From Otatea glauca (lineage: Eukaryota > Streptophyta > Magnoliopsida > Poales > Poaceae): 64,000 bases of DNA. The notes under the pieces are model-generated. The model searched no databases. It worked only from the letters and a program-made list of their open reading frames with translations, and was not told the DNA's origin. Made by a program: the position numbers and the translations under genes. This document shows positions 1 through 11,800 of the stretch, piece by piece (the first letter of the stretch is position 1; each line of letters begins with the position of its first letter). The stretch covers positions 6,625,760-6,689,759 of the forward strand of contig CM070727.1 in the NCBI GenBank assembly GCA_036346275.1, written 5' to 3'.

Positions 1-1535
1 GCCGAGGCCGTCAAACTCTACCGCGAGAAGTACCAGGCCGCGCAGGAGGGGCAGATCGGCATCACGGTGGTGTCGCACTGGTTCGTGCCGTACAGCAACA
101 CGGCGGCCGACAGGGGCGCCGTGCAGCGCAGCCTGGACTTCATGTACGGGTGGTTCCTGGACCCCATCGTGCACGGCGACTACCCGGGCACGATGAAGGG
201 GTGGCTCGGCAACCGGCTGCCGACGTTCACCGCCGAGCAGGCTGCCATGGTGAAGGGGTCGTACGACTTCATTGGCGTCAACTACTACACCGCCTACTAC
301 ACCATCAGCGTGCCCCCGCCCAACTCGCTCGAGCTGTCCTACGGCGTGGACTCTCGGGCTAACACCACAGGATTCCGTAACGGCAAGCCCATCGGTCCAC
401 AGGCATGCACCCATACACAAGCCATTAATCTTATTCCCACACAGGAATTTGGCACAAAAATTTAGGACAGTACTTCCTATGGTAAAATAGTTATCGTTTT
501 GGACATCGTTATGGTCTCTAAAGCATAAATTTGATCATTAATTTTTATTATAATATATTTATAAAACCCAATAAAGTTATAATATTATAAAAGTATTTTT
601 GAGATAAATCTACGCATATGATTTTCATGCATTCAATTTAAATATTTAAAACATATTGTCGATTAACTGCTCCGACATCCAAAACGATAACTATTAATGA
701 CCAGAGGGAGTACCTGATAGAATTTCCACGTTCCAAATAGGATCTAATTATTTTAGCTGTTGGCTTCCCTCCCTCTCCAAAGAAGCTTATTTACTGCTTG
801 GGCTGATCAGGAATTCACGCCAATCTTCTTCAATTATCCGGAGGGCCTCCGCGAGCTCCTGCTCTACACCAAGAGGAGGTACAACAACCCGGTCATCTAC
901 GTCACAGAGAACGGTAAAACCACTCGTTACACTTACTGTAATTCGTTTCAGTATTAAAAAATGAAGTGCAACTGTTTTGATACAACACACATACGCACGC
1001 AAATATATATGCAGGCATCGACGAGGGAAACAACAGCAGCCTGCCGATCTCGGAGGCGCTCAAGGACGGCCATCGGATCTCGTTCCATTCCAAGCACCTC
1101 CAGTTCGTGAATCTCGCCATCAAGTACGTCCATATATGTTCACTAGTTATGACTATAATTACAAACTCCGTGCGTATTTTGTCCTCGGTACACGTTACAT
1201 CTCTCCATTTTGCTACTGGCGCAACTGTGCTGCTAGATATATGTTAATTTCTACGATTGTTTAAAAAAAATTATTGTGGATATTTTTTCTATCTTAATAT
1301 ATATAAGATGCCTTAAATATTCCCATTGTTTTTATATAAATAATTGTGAATTGATCTCTACGACAGGGATAACGTGAACGTGAAGGGATACTTCACGTGG
1401 ACGTTCATGGACTGCTTCGAGTGGGGCGACGGCTACAAGGACCGGTTCGGCCTCATCTACATCGACCGCAACACGTTCAAGCGCTACCGCAAGGAGTCCA
1501 GCTACTGGATCGCCAACTTCCTCAAGAGATACTAA
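1..1535 (+). CDS. Beta-glucosidase, glycoside hydrolase family 1, 3' part (four exons)
   Basis: The gene runs in from before the window, so only the C-terminal 260 residues are seen. Coding blocks are 1-402, 811-913, 1015-1123 and 1367-1535 (TAA); the phases join correctly and the frame is open throughout. GH1 enzymes hydrolyse beta-glucosides by a retaining mechanism. The catalytic nucleophile motif YVTENG is intact, with Glu at 907-909. Other GH1 landmarks are SYDFIGVNYY, GYFTWTFMDCFEWGDGY and the family's usual C-terminal FLKRY. The acid/base motif TFNEP lies in the missing upstream exon. The first intron has a GC donor (CAG/GCATGC at 402/403) where the paralogue downstream has GT. Many plant GH1 enzymes act on defence glucosides or cell-wall oligosaccharides in the apoplast or vacuole; the substrate cannot be told here. 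Nothing visible is broken, so it is probably functional. Confidence 0.93.
473..710. mobile_element. Stowaway-like MITE in a GH1 intron
   Basis: This is a 238-bp AT-rich insert whose ends are inverted copies of each other. The left end reads CTTCCTATGGTAAAATAGTT and the right end, reversed, reads CTCCCTCTGGTCATTAATAG; both continue with TTATCGTTTTGGA. It is flanked by the dinucleotide TA on both sides (471-472 and 711-712), as in Tc1/mariner Stowaway elements. The same intron of the downstream GH1 pseudogene (28761-28899) is only 139 bp and lacks it, so it arrived after the duplication or was lost there. No coding capacity. Confidence 0.85.
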
Positions 1536-1718
1536 CCTCCATCGATCGATCGATCACCAATTAATCTTAATTAGCCGATTTGTACTGCTGTAGTGAGTAG
1601 TGATCGATGGTGTCAGCGAGCTCCATTGTTTTTCTCCTCCGTCGAGTCATTGTTGTCCGATTGCTGTACGTACGTACTTGCTGTTATGCTCCATGCATGT
1701 CGAGCCAAAATAAGACAT

Positions 1719-1724
1719 AATAAA
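1719..1724 (+). terminator. Polyadenylation signal of the GH1 gene
   Basis: AATAAA lies 184 bases after the GH1 stop codon, a normal 3' UTR distance. The copia element begins only 41 bases further on, so the retrotransposon sits at or just past the transcript end. Confidence 0.5.
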
Positions 1725-1765
1725 GGTCCCTGTCGAGCGTCGAGCTATCGTTTTGTCAACTATAT

Positions 1766-1990
1766 TGTTGAGAAACCCTAAAGCCCATCGCAGGCCCATG
1801 TGGTCCCTTATGCCGAAACCCTAGAGAGCGCTATAAAAGGAGGAGGGGGGTCCCCCCATGTAAAAAGAAGAATTCATTAGCAATAAAGAATTTCCGCTTT
1901 CGCTCTCCCTAAACACGTGTCTCTCTCTCTTCATTCTCCACTTCAGATCTGTTCGGAACCCTGACTATTCGATAGCGAGGTTCCTCAACA
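1766..1990 (+). repeat. 5' LTR of the copia element
   Basis: 225 bp with TG...CA ends. It carries a TATA box (CTATAAAAGG at 1831-1840) followed by a GGGGGGTCCCCCC palindrome. It differs from the 3' LTR at about three substitutions plus a few 1-2-base indels, mostly near its 3' end. The sequence right after it (CGTTATCGCACGA...) should hold the primer binding site; I could not assign a tRNA. Confidence 0.93.
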
Positions 1991-2075
1991 CGTTATCGCA
2001 CGAATTGCTCTACGGAGATCGATTGAAAAGGTGAGAAAAGGTGGGATTAGCGCTTGAATCTAATCGTTCTTTTCT

Positions 2076-3350
2076 ATGCATACATCTATCCTACGTGGCA
2101 CGGTTACGCCAAGAACGCCGCTGCGTCTAAGACGGCCACGAGACATGAATTTATCGTTCACGCAAGAAAAAAATGATGCCGCGATCGGTCTTCGCAAGAC
2201 GCAGCGCGTTGCCGACGGCCAAGATCGCCGCCGCAAGACGTTAGCAGGCCGCCGACGCCGCCGCCATCGCCGCCACAAGACGCAGCCGCTTGAAGCACCG
2301 CTTGAAGCGCGCTCAACCGTCGGCGGCCGCAGCAGCGGCCGACGCATTCCGCCATTGTCGCGACCGCCACGGCCGCCGCTCAAGCGACGCGCCTTGCGCT
2401 TTGAAGTCGTCGGCCCCCTCCCGTCGCAAGACGAATCGCCGACCGAGCCGCCGGTCCGCAGCCGCCGCCGCCGCCACGGCGCCGCGGCTTGAGCCGCCAG
2501 ATCTCGCCTCGGCCCACGCCCCGACCTCGCGGCTGCGTGCGGCCCGGCCGCAGAGCCGCCGCTTCGCCTGTCTCCGGCCGCTCGCGGCCGCTGCCGCCCG
2601 GCAGCCTCCCGGCCTCGCGCTGCCGTGTTCGCCTCGGCCCGCAGAGCCGCCCGCCACTGGTCTCGGCTCGCTCGCCGGCCAGCCGCCGCCCCGGCTGGCC
2701 TCCACCGCAGCAGCCGCTTATCTCCCAGTTCGCCGACGCGCCGCTGCGCTCGAGCCGCCGTCGCCGCTGCCGTTGCTGCCGCATTGCCGGCTTGCGACCA
2801 TCTCGGCGCGGCGCCCGGCCGACCAAGACGAAGCCCGGCGGTGCCCGACGCCCGGCGGTAGCCGCCGTCGCCGCTGCTCGCCGCGCAGCAGCGCGAAGAA
2901 GCCGCCGCCACGGCAAGCGCAAGACGAAACCCGGCCACCGGCCGGCCGACGAAGCGCCGCCCGCTGGCCTCGGCCGCGCGCGCTGCCTCTCGGCCGCCAG
3001 ATGCTCACGCCGCTTGGTCCGCTGGCCGCTTCGGCCCCTAGCCTCGGCCAAGATCCGCCTCGCACCGCTGCTGGCACGCAACGCGCCGCGTGCCTCGCCT
3101 CGCCCGCCGCGCCGCCGCGAAGCACACGACGCCGCGTCGCCTCGACCTCCGCCCGCCGCCGCCCTTCGGCACGACGCGACGCGTCGTCCTCGGCCCCCCA
3201 CAGCCATGCGCCGCCACCGCCGGCACGAAGCGCCGCGCCCAAGGAAGACGTCGGCAAGAAGCCGAGCCCGGCTAACCTCGCTCGGCGCGCGCAAGAAACG
3301 GCGAACCGGCGGCGTGAGAAAAGAAAAAGGGGAGGCAAGGCGTGGCGGCT
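2076..3350. other. GC-rich leader of the copia element, no recognised gene
   Basis: This 1.2-kb stretch is dominated by CGC/GCC words, with a recurring GCAAGACG motif (for example near 2194, 2234, 2276 and 2428). Long reading frames are open on both strands and in several phases (up to about 430 codons), which is what extreme GC content gives by chance. The translations are low-complexity Arg/Ala/Pro with no family resemblance. A GGTGAG donor-like site stands before it (about 2031) and a CGCAG acceptor-like site just before the gag start (about 3690), so it may be a leader intron or captured host DNA. Neither is proven. Confidence 0.5.
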
Positions 3351-3407
3351 AGGGTTTTTACCTAGCCGTCGCAGGTCAGAACGGCCCTCTACCAAAGATG
3401 CCGATAA

Positions 3408-3482
3408 GAATAAGGAAAGAAAAGAAAAAGCAAAAGAAAGAAGGAAAGGAAAAGAAAGAAAGAAAGAAAAAAAAAAGGAAAT
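3408..3482 (+). repeat. Polypurine (GAAA/AAAG) low-complexity tract
   Basis: About 75 bases of almost pure A and G, made of AAAGAAA and GGAAAG words, at the end of the GC-rich leader. It is a simple-sequence tract, not coding. Confidence 0.8.
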
Positions 3483-3714
3483 ATTTGCAGAAAATTTTGA
3501 AAAATTGCCAGAAAATCTAGAAGATTTATTTGGCTCTGGTTTTAATTTTTCTTGTTTTATTTCTCTGTTTTATGAATATTCTTTATGAATTTTGAATCTG
3601 TTGCTTTATTTAATATACTGCAATGCATATGAATTTATTTTCCTGCACTTTATGCTTTTTGCAACCATTTTCTATCAGATTACACGCAGTAATCTAAACC
3701 AGAATTTTGAAATA

Positions 3715-6700
3715 ATGAATCGTGAGTTTGAAGAACTGGCCCCGCACGGTCAGAACTACCTCACTTGGGCATCGGACGTGAAGATAGTTCTTGGGAGCAA
3801 GAAGCTCCATGCTACGATTGGTCTAGGGTCCTCGCAGACGTGAAACCTACCTTCGAGCGTAATTATCAAACCATGCATCGCCGCTTAAATGCATGAATCG
3901 CATTTTCTTTTAGATCATGGTTGTTAGCTTTTTCTTTTGAATAATGAATAGTAAGCTCTAGAAGAGCATACTTCTCTCATGAATAAATATGCAATTTATT
4001 CTTTATTCCAAAGATTCTTTCCTTTACAAGCAATTTTTGAATTATTTTGCCTCTGCTTTATTGGAATTATAGTAGCATAACAAATACCATCTTAAGAGAG
4101 TCTAAATACTTTCATCGATCACGAAGAACGCTGAAAGATTACTACGATCGCAGAAGCGACTCATATGTAATCGGCTCAGAAGAGCCACTATTATATTGCC
4201 TATGGGTACAACTTTGGTAATTGAAGAAGCCCTTTGTACCTCGAATCAACTCGCACTCTCTTAAGCTTTAAAGACATCCGCGCCAATGGTTTTCACGTAG
4301 AAACCAATGAAGAAAATGGCAAAGAATATTTGTGCATTGTGAAGCACGCAGTATGTGGAAAATGGTATTAGAAAATGTCCCTCATATGAATCAGGTTATA
4401 CTACACGAATATTCATGCACCAAGTGTATACTTCCTTGAAGACTGCTTTTAGAAGCTCCGAGTTATTTTCTTTATGGCATGGTAGATTAGGTCATCCTGG
4501 TCTTAGAATGATGAGAAATATAGTGAACAACTCATGTGGTCATGGCATAAATGTTAAAAATTTCCGAATCATGAAGATTTTGTGTGCCCTCATGTGCCAC
4601 CGGAAATTAATAACTAGACCCTCTGTCATGAAAGTGCAAAGTGAAATCCTGCATTCCCGAACGCATCCGGGGATATTTGCGGTCCGATTCACCGTCAGGC
4701 CGCTTCGATACTTTATGGTGCTCATCGATGCTTCTAAATGGTCGCATGTATGCTTGTTGTCAACAAGAAACCATGCTTTTGCAAAGTCGATCTCGCAGAT
4801 CATAAGAATTAAGAATGCTTTCCCGATCATCGCGTGAAGTCCATCGAATGGACAATGCCGAGAATTTACTTCAAAGGCATTTGATGATTATTGCACAAAG
4901 AACAGGATAGCGATTGAGCACTCGCATCGCACGCCCATACGCAGAATGGACTAGCGTACACTAATAAAGAGGATTAAGTTCATTGCCGCACCGCTTTGCA
5001 GAGTTGTAACTTGCCCAACACTTGTTGGGGACACGCATCTCGCACGCAGCAGCTCTTATCAATTTTAGACCGTCGGCCTACAACATCCATTCTCCTATGC
5101 GGCTTGTGCACGGATCATCCCAAGATCTCCCATCTTAGAAAATTTGGGTGTATGGTATATGTACCTATACCACCCCTCAATGGATCGCAATGGGCCCTCT
5201 CCGCAAGTCCGGGATATACGTTGGTTATGAAAGTGCATCCATAATCGTATTTGGAACCCATGATCGAGATTTGCATACACCGGTCATTGATTGCATCTTT
5301 GACGAGGATCGCTTCCGTCATTAGGGGAGGAAATCAACCTTTGATGAAAAATGCCGGAAATCATATGGCATTCCACGGGAACCCCGCACATGACCCCGCA
5401 CTAATGAAGCAAATCAAGAAGTCCGTAAGATAATTGATTTGCGAATTTAGCAAATGAACCGCCTGATCATTTTTGTGATCCAAGGGCGTGGTTAAGTCGC
5501 ATGTACCCGCAAGAAATGCACCGTAGAGGGTGGAAATACCAAAGAAAATAGAAGGTATCCTCAACCTGCTCAGAGGCCTCAAAGAAAAGAGCAGCAACTG
5601 CTCCTCAAACCCAAAGTACCCGAGACGCCCTGAGAAAATCAAGCGAGAGGACTTACCACAACCAATCACGAAAATGCCCCAAGGAAAGAAGGGGAGCCGC
5701 TTGAGACTCGCACCGAAAGAAGCCAATGGAAAAGGCAATTCCTGCACTTGAATCTTCCACCGCAGAAGCCACGGAAATAATGTGCGCACACATAGGCGAT
5801 GAAAGCTAAAGGAACTTGCTCCGCGATAGGGAAAAGCAAACAAGAGCAAGTAGAAGTGCATGAAGCACCCCATGAAGAAATGGCCATAAACTTTGTAGTA
5901 ACAGGAGAATCCTCAATAGAGCAACACCAACGTTGATGCATACTTTGCAAAGAAGATTGCCTCGATCATTGATCATGATCCCGAGCCCGCATCTCTAGCA
6001 GAGTGCAAGAAAAGGCTAGATTGGGAAGAATGGAAAAGGCAATCATCGCAGAGTTAGTCTCTCGAACAAGAGAGAGGTGTTTGCTCAGATGCCGCACACC
6101 TCCCCATATAAACCCCGTGAGGTCACAAATGGGTCTTTGTTCTAAGAGAAATGAAAACAACGGTTGTAAGGTACAAAGCAAGGCTTGTAGCTCAAGGTTT
6201 CACTCAACGCCCGGAGTTGATTATGAAGAAACCTATTCTCCGGTCATGGGAGGAATTACCTTTAGATATTTGATCTCAATGGCACCAACTTGAAGTTGAG
6301 AATGAAGTCGATGGATGTTGTCACAAAGATACCAGATGGAAACTTGGATTCGAGATATACATGAAAGTACCTAAGGAATTCCTATCCCAACCAAGACGGA
6401 GCAAATAGAAATCAGACAAAGGTGAAATTGGAGAAATCACCGTATGGGTCAAGCGATCAGAAGAATGTGGTACAATCGCTCGAGTGACTTTCTCTGCAAG
6501 AAAGGCTACACAAACAAATAAGATTGTCAATGTGTGTTTATACAATGATCCCGAATGGATTTCAGATAATCTCCGTCTATGTAGATGACTTGAACATCAT
6601 TGGGACTGATGAAGAAATTGAAGAGGCATGCTCATACTTGAAGTCCGAGTTTGAAATGAAAGATTTGGGTAAAACCAAGTTTTGTTTAGGCTTGCGGCTT

Positions 6701-7526
6701 GAACATGTCCAAGGAGGAATCTTGGTACATCAATCAACCTACACGCAGAAAGTGTTGGAAAGATTTAGCTTTGAAAAAGCATATCCTGTGAAGACTCCAA
6801 TGGCTCAAGGTCACCCAAGCGCACCTAGACCCATACTGCACCAGAGAAGAGGGGAGGAAGTCCCGGGAGCAGAATTCCCATATTTGAGTGCAATTGGAGC
6901 GCCATGTACCTTGCGAATAGCACTAGACCTGACATTGCGTCATTGTGAATTTGCTAGCACTGCAGATAAAGGCGTAACCCACCAAAAGGCATTGGAAAGG
7001 GATCAAGGACATCTTCCGCTACCTCCAAGGAAGCAAAGACCTCGGTTTGTTTTTCAGAAGAAATAATGAATTGAATTTGGTTGGCTATGCCGATGCTGGG
7101 TATCTATCAGACCCACATACTGGCAAGTCCCAAACTGGCTATGTTTTCCTATGTGGAGGAACAGCAATTTCTTGGAAATCGTCTAAGCAGACTCTTGTCT
7201 CGACGTCGACAAACCACTCGGAAATCATCGCTTTGTATGAAGCATCTCGTGAATGTGCATGGCTCAGAAGAATGGTTCACCACATCCAGAAGTCATGTGG
7301 TTTGAACATTGAGCAAACTCCCACGATAATTTATGAAGATAATGCAGCTTGTGTTGCCCAAGCACAAATGGGATATGTGAAGAGCAATCTCACGAAGCAT
7401 ATCAACCCCAAGTTCTTCTATGCTCATGAATTGCATAAGATGAACGAGATCAAGATATTGCATACTAAGTCATGTGAAAATCTTGCAGATTTGTTCACTA
7501 AATCACTCCCAAAGATCTACCTTTGA
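3715..7526 (+). pseudogene. Decayed copia gag-pol
   Basis: Fragments of one polyprotein lie in order but in different frames. 3715-3842 encodes a gag start (NYLTWASDVKIVL). 4445-4560 encodes the gag-pre-integrase motif (LWHGRLGHPGLRMM). 4680-4835 resembles the integrase core. 6185-6290 holds the RT start (TPGVDYEETYSPV). 6524-6800 holds the RT active site YVDD and the RT thumb. 7047-7526 is RNase H through the C-terminal NLADLFTKSLP motif. Stops and frameshifts separate every block, and much of gag and the protease are not recognisable. No working product is possible from this copy; movement would have needed proteins from another element. Confidence 0.9.
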
Positions 7527-7849
7527 AAGGTGCGTGAAAGGAATTGGGATGATGAGACTTAGAGAAGTGCAGATTTCGGGGAGATATGTCACATACTCCC
7601 ACATGAATCCCGAGCATGAATTATGAATACCCAACATGAATCTCAAGATTAGCAATTGAAGTTGGGAGAATTGTACTCTTTTCCTTAGCAAGTTTTTCAT
7701 GAAGTTTTCTTGCGTAAGGTTTTAACGAGGCAATTAGTGCAACATAATAAGCGTATGCTATGTACTCTTTCTCCAAGTATTTTTCCCATCGGGTTTTTCC
7801 GAGTTTTAATGAGGCATATGCATCTCGCGGCAAAGGGCCCAAGGGGGAG

Positions 7850-8078
7850 TGTTGAGAAACCCTAAAGCCCATCGCAGGCCCATGTGGTCCCTTATGCCGA
7901 AACCCTAGAGAGCGCTATAAAAGGAGGAGGGGGGTCCCCCCATATAAAAAGAAGAATTCGTTAGCAATAAAGAATTTCCGCTTTCGCTCTCCCTAAACAC
8001 GTGTCTCTCTCTCTTTCTGTTCTCCACTTCAGATCTGTTCGGGAACCCCGGACTATTCGATAGCGAGGTTCCTCAACA
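7850..8078 (+). repeat. 3' LTR of the copia element
   Basis: 229 bp, TG...CA, nearly identical to the 5' LTR over its full length, followed directly by the TATAT target duplication. Confidence 0.93.
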
Positions 8079-8083
8079 TATAT

Positions 8084-8578
8084 AACACTGTCCGCTGGAT
8101 GACTAACAGATTTAAATGGGGAGATCGAATCCTGGGATTCTTGTGGTTCACGTCTCGTACTTGTTTATGTGGAACGCGCATTCCAGGTTAGATTGGACCG
8201 AATCTGACGTAGAATATCGTTCATCGAGCACGCTAAGACATTGTTTATTTAGGTCGCGACATAGACAAGCCAGAGTACTACGCGTTTGTTCTTTTCGAGA
8301 AGAAGCCTACACACGTTTGATCGATCGCCGGGCGAACACACACTACGCGCCGCGCAGGTGGGCTACATGGGACGGCTGCGGCCACGTGTCTATTTTTTTT
8401 AATTATGTTACGTGTTTACAAAATTCAAAAACGTGTAGTTCATGATCGATATGATTTTAAAACTAGATGCACAGTGGGTCCGTGCGTTGCTGCGGGCAGA
8501 AGGAATCGCTGAGATAGGTAGAGATTCTAACAGAGAAAGAAAATCTTTTTTGGAAAACATAAAAAAGAGAAACCAAAT
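8084..8578. other. Intergenic DNA, nothing recognised
   Basis: DNA between the copia element and the 158-bp tandem repeat. Short open frames have no recognisable motifs and no splice context. It is continuous with the region downstream of the GH1 gene before the copia insertion. Confidence 0.5.
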
Positions 8579-8889
8579 TATCATAATTTTTAAAAATCGC
8601 AAAAGTATGATCACGATCCGATTTTTTTAATGGCAGCTTAGGCATGCTCTCAGGACCGTTATCACAAATTTTAAAGAATTTACAAATTTAGTAGCTCAAT
8701 TAAATCAGTGAAGTTGCTTTAAGTGCGTCAGTAGCATTGCCAGAATTTTTTAAAATCACAAAAGTTTGATTATGATCATAAATTTTTACGGTAGTGTAGG
8801 CATGCTCTCAGGACCCTTCTCCAAATTTTTCAAGAATTTGCAAATTTAGTAGCTCAATTAAATCAGCGAAGTTGCTTTAAATGCATTAG
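8579..8889. repeat. 158-bp tandem repeat, units 1 and 2
   Basis: Two AT-rich units share the landmarks GGCATGCTCTCAGGACC (8641 and 8799, period 158), TTTAGTAGCTCAATTAAATC and GCCAGAATTTTT. Unit 2 is interrupted at 8889 by the solo LTR; the rest of the array resumes at 13060. Confidence 0.88.
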
Positions 8890-11800
8890 TGTAAGGCCCC
8901 TATTTTTTATAATTAATACCAAAAATGGATACCATGTGCATACAGTACTAGTCCCATGATCAGTGGCTAGTACGCACAAATACAAATTGATATCACAGTC
9001 ATACACAACTTTATTATTACAGCGGAAGCATAGTACATAATATTCTTACAATACCAAAAGTAAAAACATATCAGTGGAGACATATTTCTTGTAATATACC
9101 TATAACCCAAAATCCCCACAGGCAACTGACAAGGAGAACCCTAGTAAAATTCATTGTTCACATCCCCGAATCCTGCGTCGTAAAATGTATCATCGGGAAA
9201 ATCTGTTTCTTCACCTAAAAATATCAACATAGGCAAGTTGAGTACTTACGTACTCGCAAGACTTTTACAAAACCTATTATATGCAGGCCATTTCAAGAAC
9301 AGGCTTATGGTTGCTTTGCATAAAGCTAAATTGGAATGTAAATACAGAATAATAGATTGTAAAACGGAATTTAAGTAAAAGCAGCTTAATAATGAGAGTA
9401 ACAGAATATAAGCATAATAAATCTCAGGTACCTGGGTATCATGACCATGTCCATCATCCAACCCTACCAGTCCCAGGTAGAAATTCTAAGTTTTATGAAA
9501 ATAAAAATAGCTAACTAGTGCTGGCGCACCAAGATTCCCATAACCGCGGGAACGGCTTTTCGAAAAGTTTGACACTCTGCAGAGTTGTACAGCTTTACCC
9601 ACAAGTAATGATCAACCTCTTTGCCGTGCCAAGAATACACTTCTTTTGGTGTGTCGGCAAGGAGATCATAACACAACCGCTACATTGTTTAACCCTAACT
9701 TTGCACCCACCAGTTGACGCCAAACCCGCACTATGGTGTAAATGTTTGCACATCATCGCATAATAATTATTAAGCATATCCATAGTATGGCATTCACCGC
9801 TGTATCAAGAACGTGACTCCCAACACCTCGGTGTGGCGCCCTACGAGCAACCAACATCAAGAAGCTCGTACTACTTCGCCTACCAATGTGCAAAGCTAGT
9901 TTTAAGCAACTTAATAGGTTAAGACTGTCCCATACCAAAGACTTGTGGTTGTACAAGAATTCTTGGGTTTAACGAACACGTAGTTCGGTCCTTAATCCGA
10001 CACGGCAATAATCTCCACCTACACTACGTACAAGTCCCTTGTACTCCTGGCCATTGCCAATAATTGCCCGCATCAAAAACATAGTTTTATTTTCATTTTT
10101 TATCAAAATACCAACCATAAAGAAGGTCATACCCATTGATTGTCATATCCAACATTTTAACCAGTTCAAAGTTTTATGTTTATTTAAGCATGGCTAAGCA
10201 TAACACTAAATGTGATTAACCCAAATTGACATCATGTATTGTCTAAACTATTCTAGGGTTATCAAGGTTCACAAATCCATACTTATCAAGGAAGTTCTAT
10301 GTGACAATAGGTACAACTACCAATACCCAAAATATAGCAGACTTTAATAAAAGTAAAGTATGCAGTAAAACATTTAATGAAAACATTTATAAAACTGGGA
10401 TCAATATGATCAAAGGGGGTGCTTGCCTTGTTGATGATCCTCGACGACAAATTCCTGATCGTCGAACTCACAGGTTTCGTCGGGTGCTACACGTCGAATA
10501 ATAATAACATAGCAATTCCAACAAAACGAAGAATCAGACATAAGAGCCAAATAAAAGCAAATGCATAAATCAAACATATTTGTTGTACTTTTATTTGTAA
10601 GTTTCATGAATATTTTCTGATTAGGTTTCAATAATTACCAATCTTATTTTCTTGAATTATTCACTTTTATTTATCATTTTCAGAGACTACTTTTATATGC
10701 TTTATGAATCTGAATTTTCAATTTCTAAATCTTGAAATTATTTGGATTGTTATCATTAGACTACTTTCTCACCCTATATAATACTTTTAATTATTTTCCA
10801 TGGTACACCCTAAGTATTTTTGCATAATCAGGTCCTAACAGAGCATGGAGTCTAACAAAATTTATTTCATTCAATTTGAAGTTGAATTGCAGAAATTCTA
10901 CACATGGCATATTTCAAATTCTTTCTTTAAATTTAAATCAGAAATTTAAACAGAGTTCATTTTGAAATATTTTTGCATATTATGAATCTTCGTGATTTTA
11001 TATGAATTTAAAATTTTGTTTCACTTCATTTGGTTGGATGATTCAAAAGTTATTCAAGTTTGAATGTATTCGGTTTTGTAAAATCTGAAAATTAGAAATT
11101 ATACTAAATATGGAAAGTACGCTTTCAGGTGGAAACTACGCTTTCCCTTTTTGCGCTGCGCCGGACCGAGGCACTGATATGCCGGGCCCAGATGGCAGCG
11201 AGTCATGCGCTGCAAGAAGGCGGTGACCGATCATCGACCCGCTGTCGAGCAACGCGTGAGACCGATTTACCGGGCCCGATTGGCAGAGGCGCGACGCACT
11301 CGCGGCGACCGACAAAGGGTCCCACTCGTCGCTGACCCGAGACAGAGGTCACGGCCATGGGTCACGGCCGGTGAGCACGCACGAGGGGCGGAATGGGTTC
11401 CAGATTCTTGCTCAGCGTGCTTGAGTGCATCCAGGGGAAGTGTCGCTTTGGCCGGAGGTGGCCGGAGGCGGCTTGCCACCGGAGAGGGGCGGTGGAGCTC
11501 ACGGCTCACCGGTGTTCCGGTGAAACAACGGCATCTCGAGGCAAATGAACACCGCAGTGAGCATCAGCAAGTCACTAGGGTTCGGTTTTTGGCTTTAGAT
11601 CAAGAAAATGGGTAGCGGAAGGGGGTTCTCACCTTGCGGCGGCGGCGACGGAAGGAGCTCGGCGGGAGAGCTCGCTGGGGAAGGAAAGTTCGGATCAGTG
11701 GCGGGAAATGGTTCCTGGTAGCGCAAAGGTGGTTTAGGTGAATTGGTTCGAGGCGAAATGGACCACGGTGGAGCAAAGGTGAATTTCTCCCCTTTTTCGG

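Larger units (their letters stand above)
1766..8078 (+). mobile_element. Ty1/copia LTR retrotransposon, complete ends, dead coding region
   Basis: The element begins and ends with two near-identical LTRs (TGTTGAG...CCTCAACA) and is flanked by a perfect 5-bp target duplication TATAT (1761-1765 and 8079-8083). A purine-rich tract (AAAGGGCCCAAGGGGGAG) stands just before the 3' LTR. The order gag, integrase, reverse transcriptase, RNase H identifies Ty1/copia. Total length is 6.3 kb. The coding region is broken by many frameshifts and stops. The leader between the 5' LTR and gag contains 1.2 kb of unusually GC-rich DNA. It inserted just behind the 3' UTR of the GH1 gene. Confidence 0.95.

Noticed and set aside
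2290..3588. A 432-codon frame on the plus strand and 225-304-codon frames on the minus strand in the same GC-rich stretch
   Set aside because: All phases are open because the DNA has almost no A/T for stops; the translations are low-complexity and match no family. It lies inside a retrotransposon leader.
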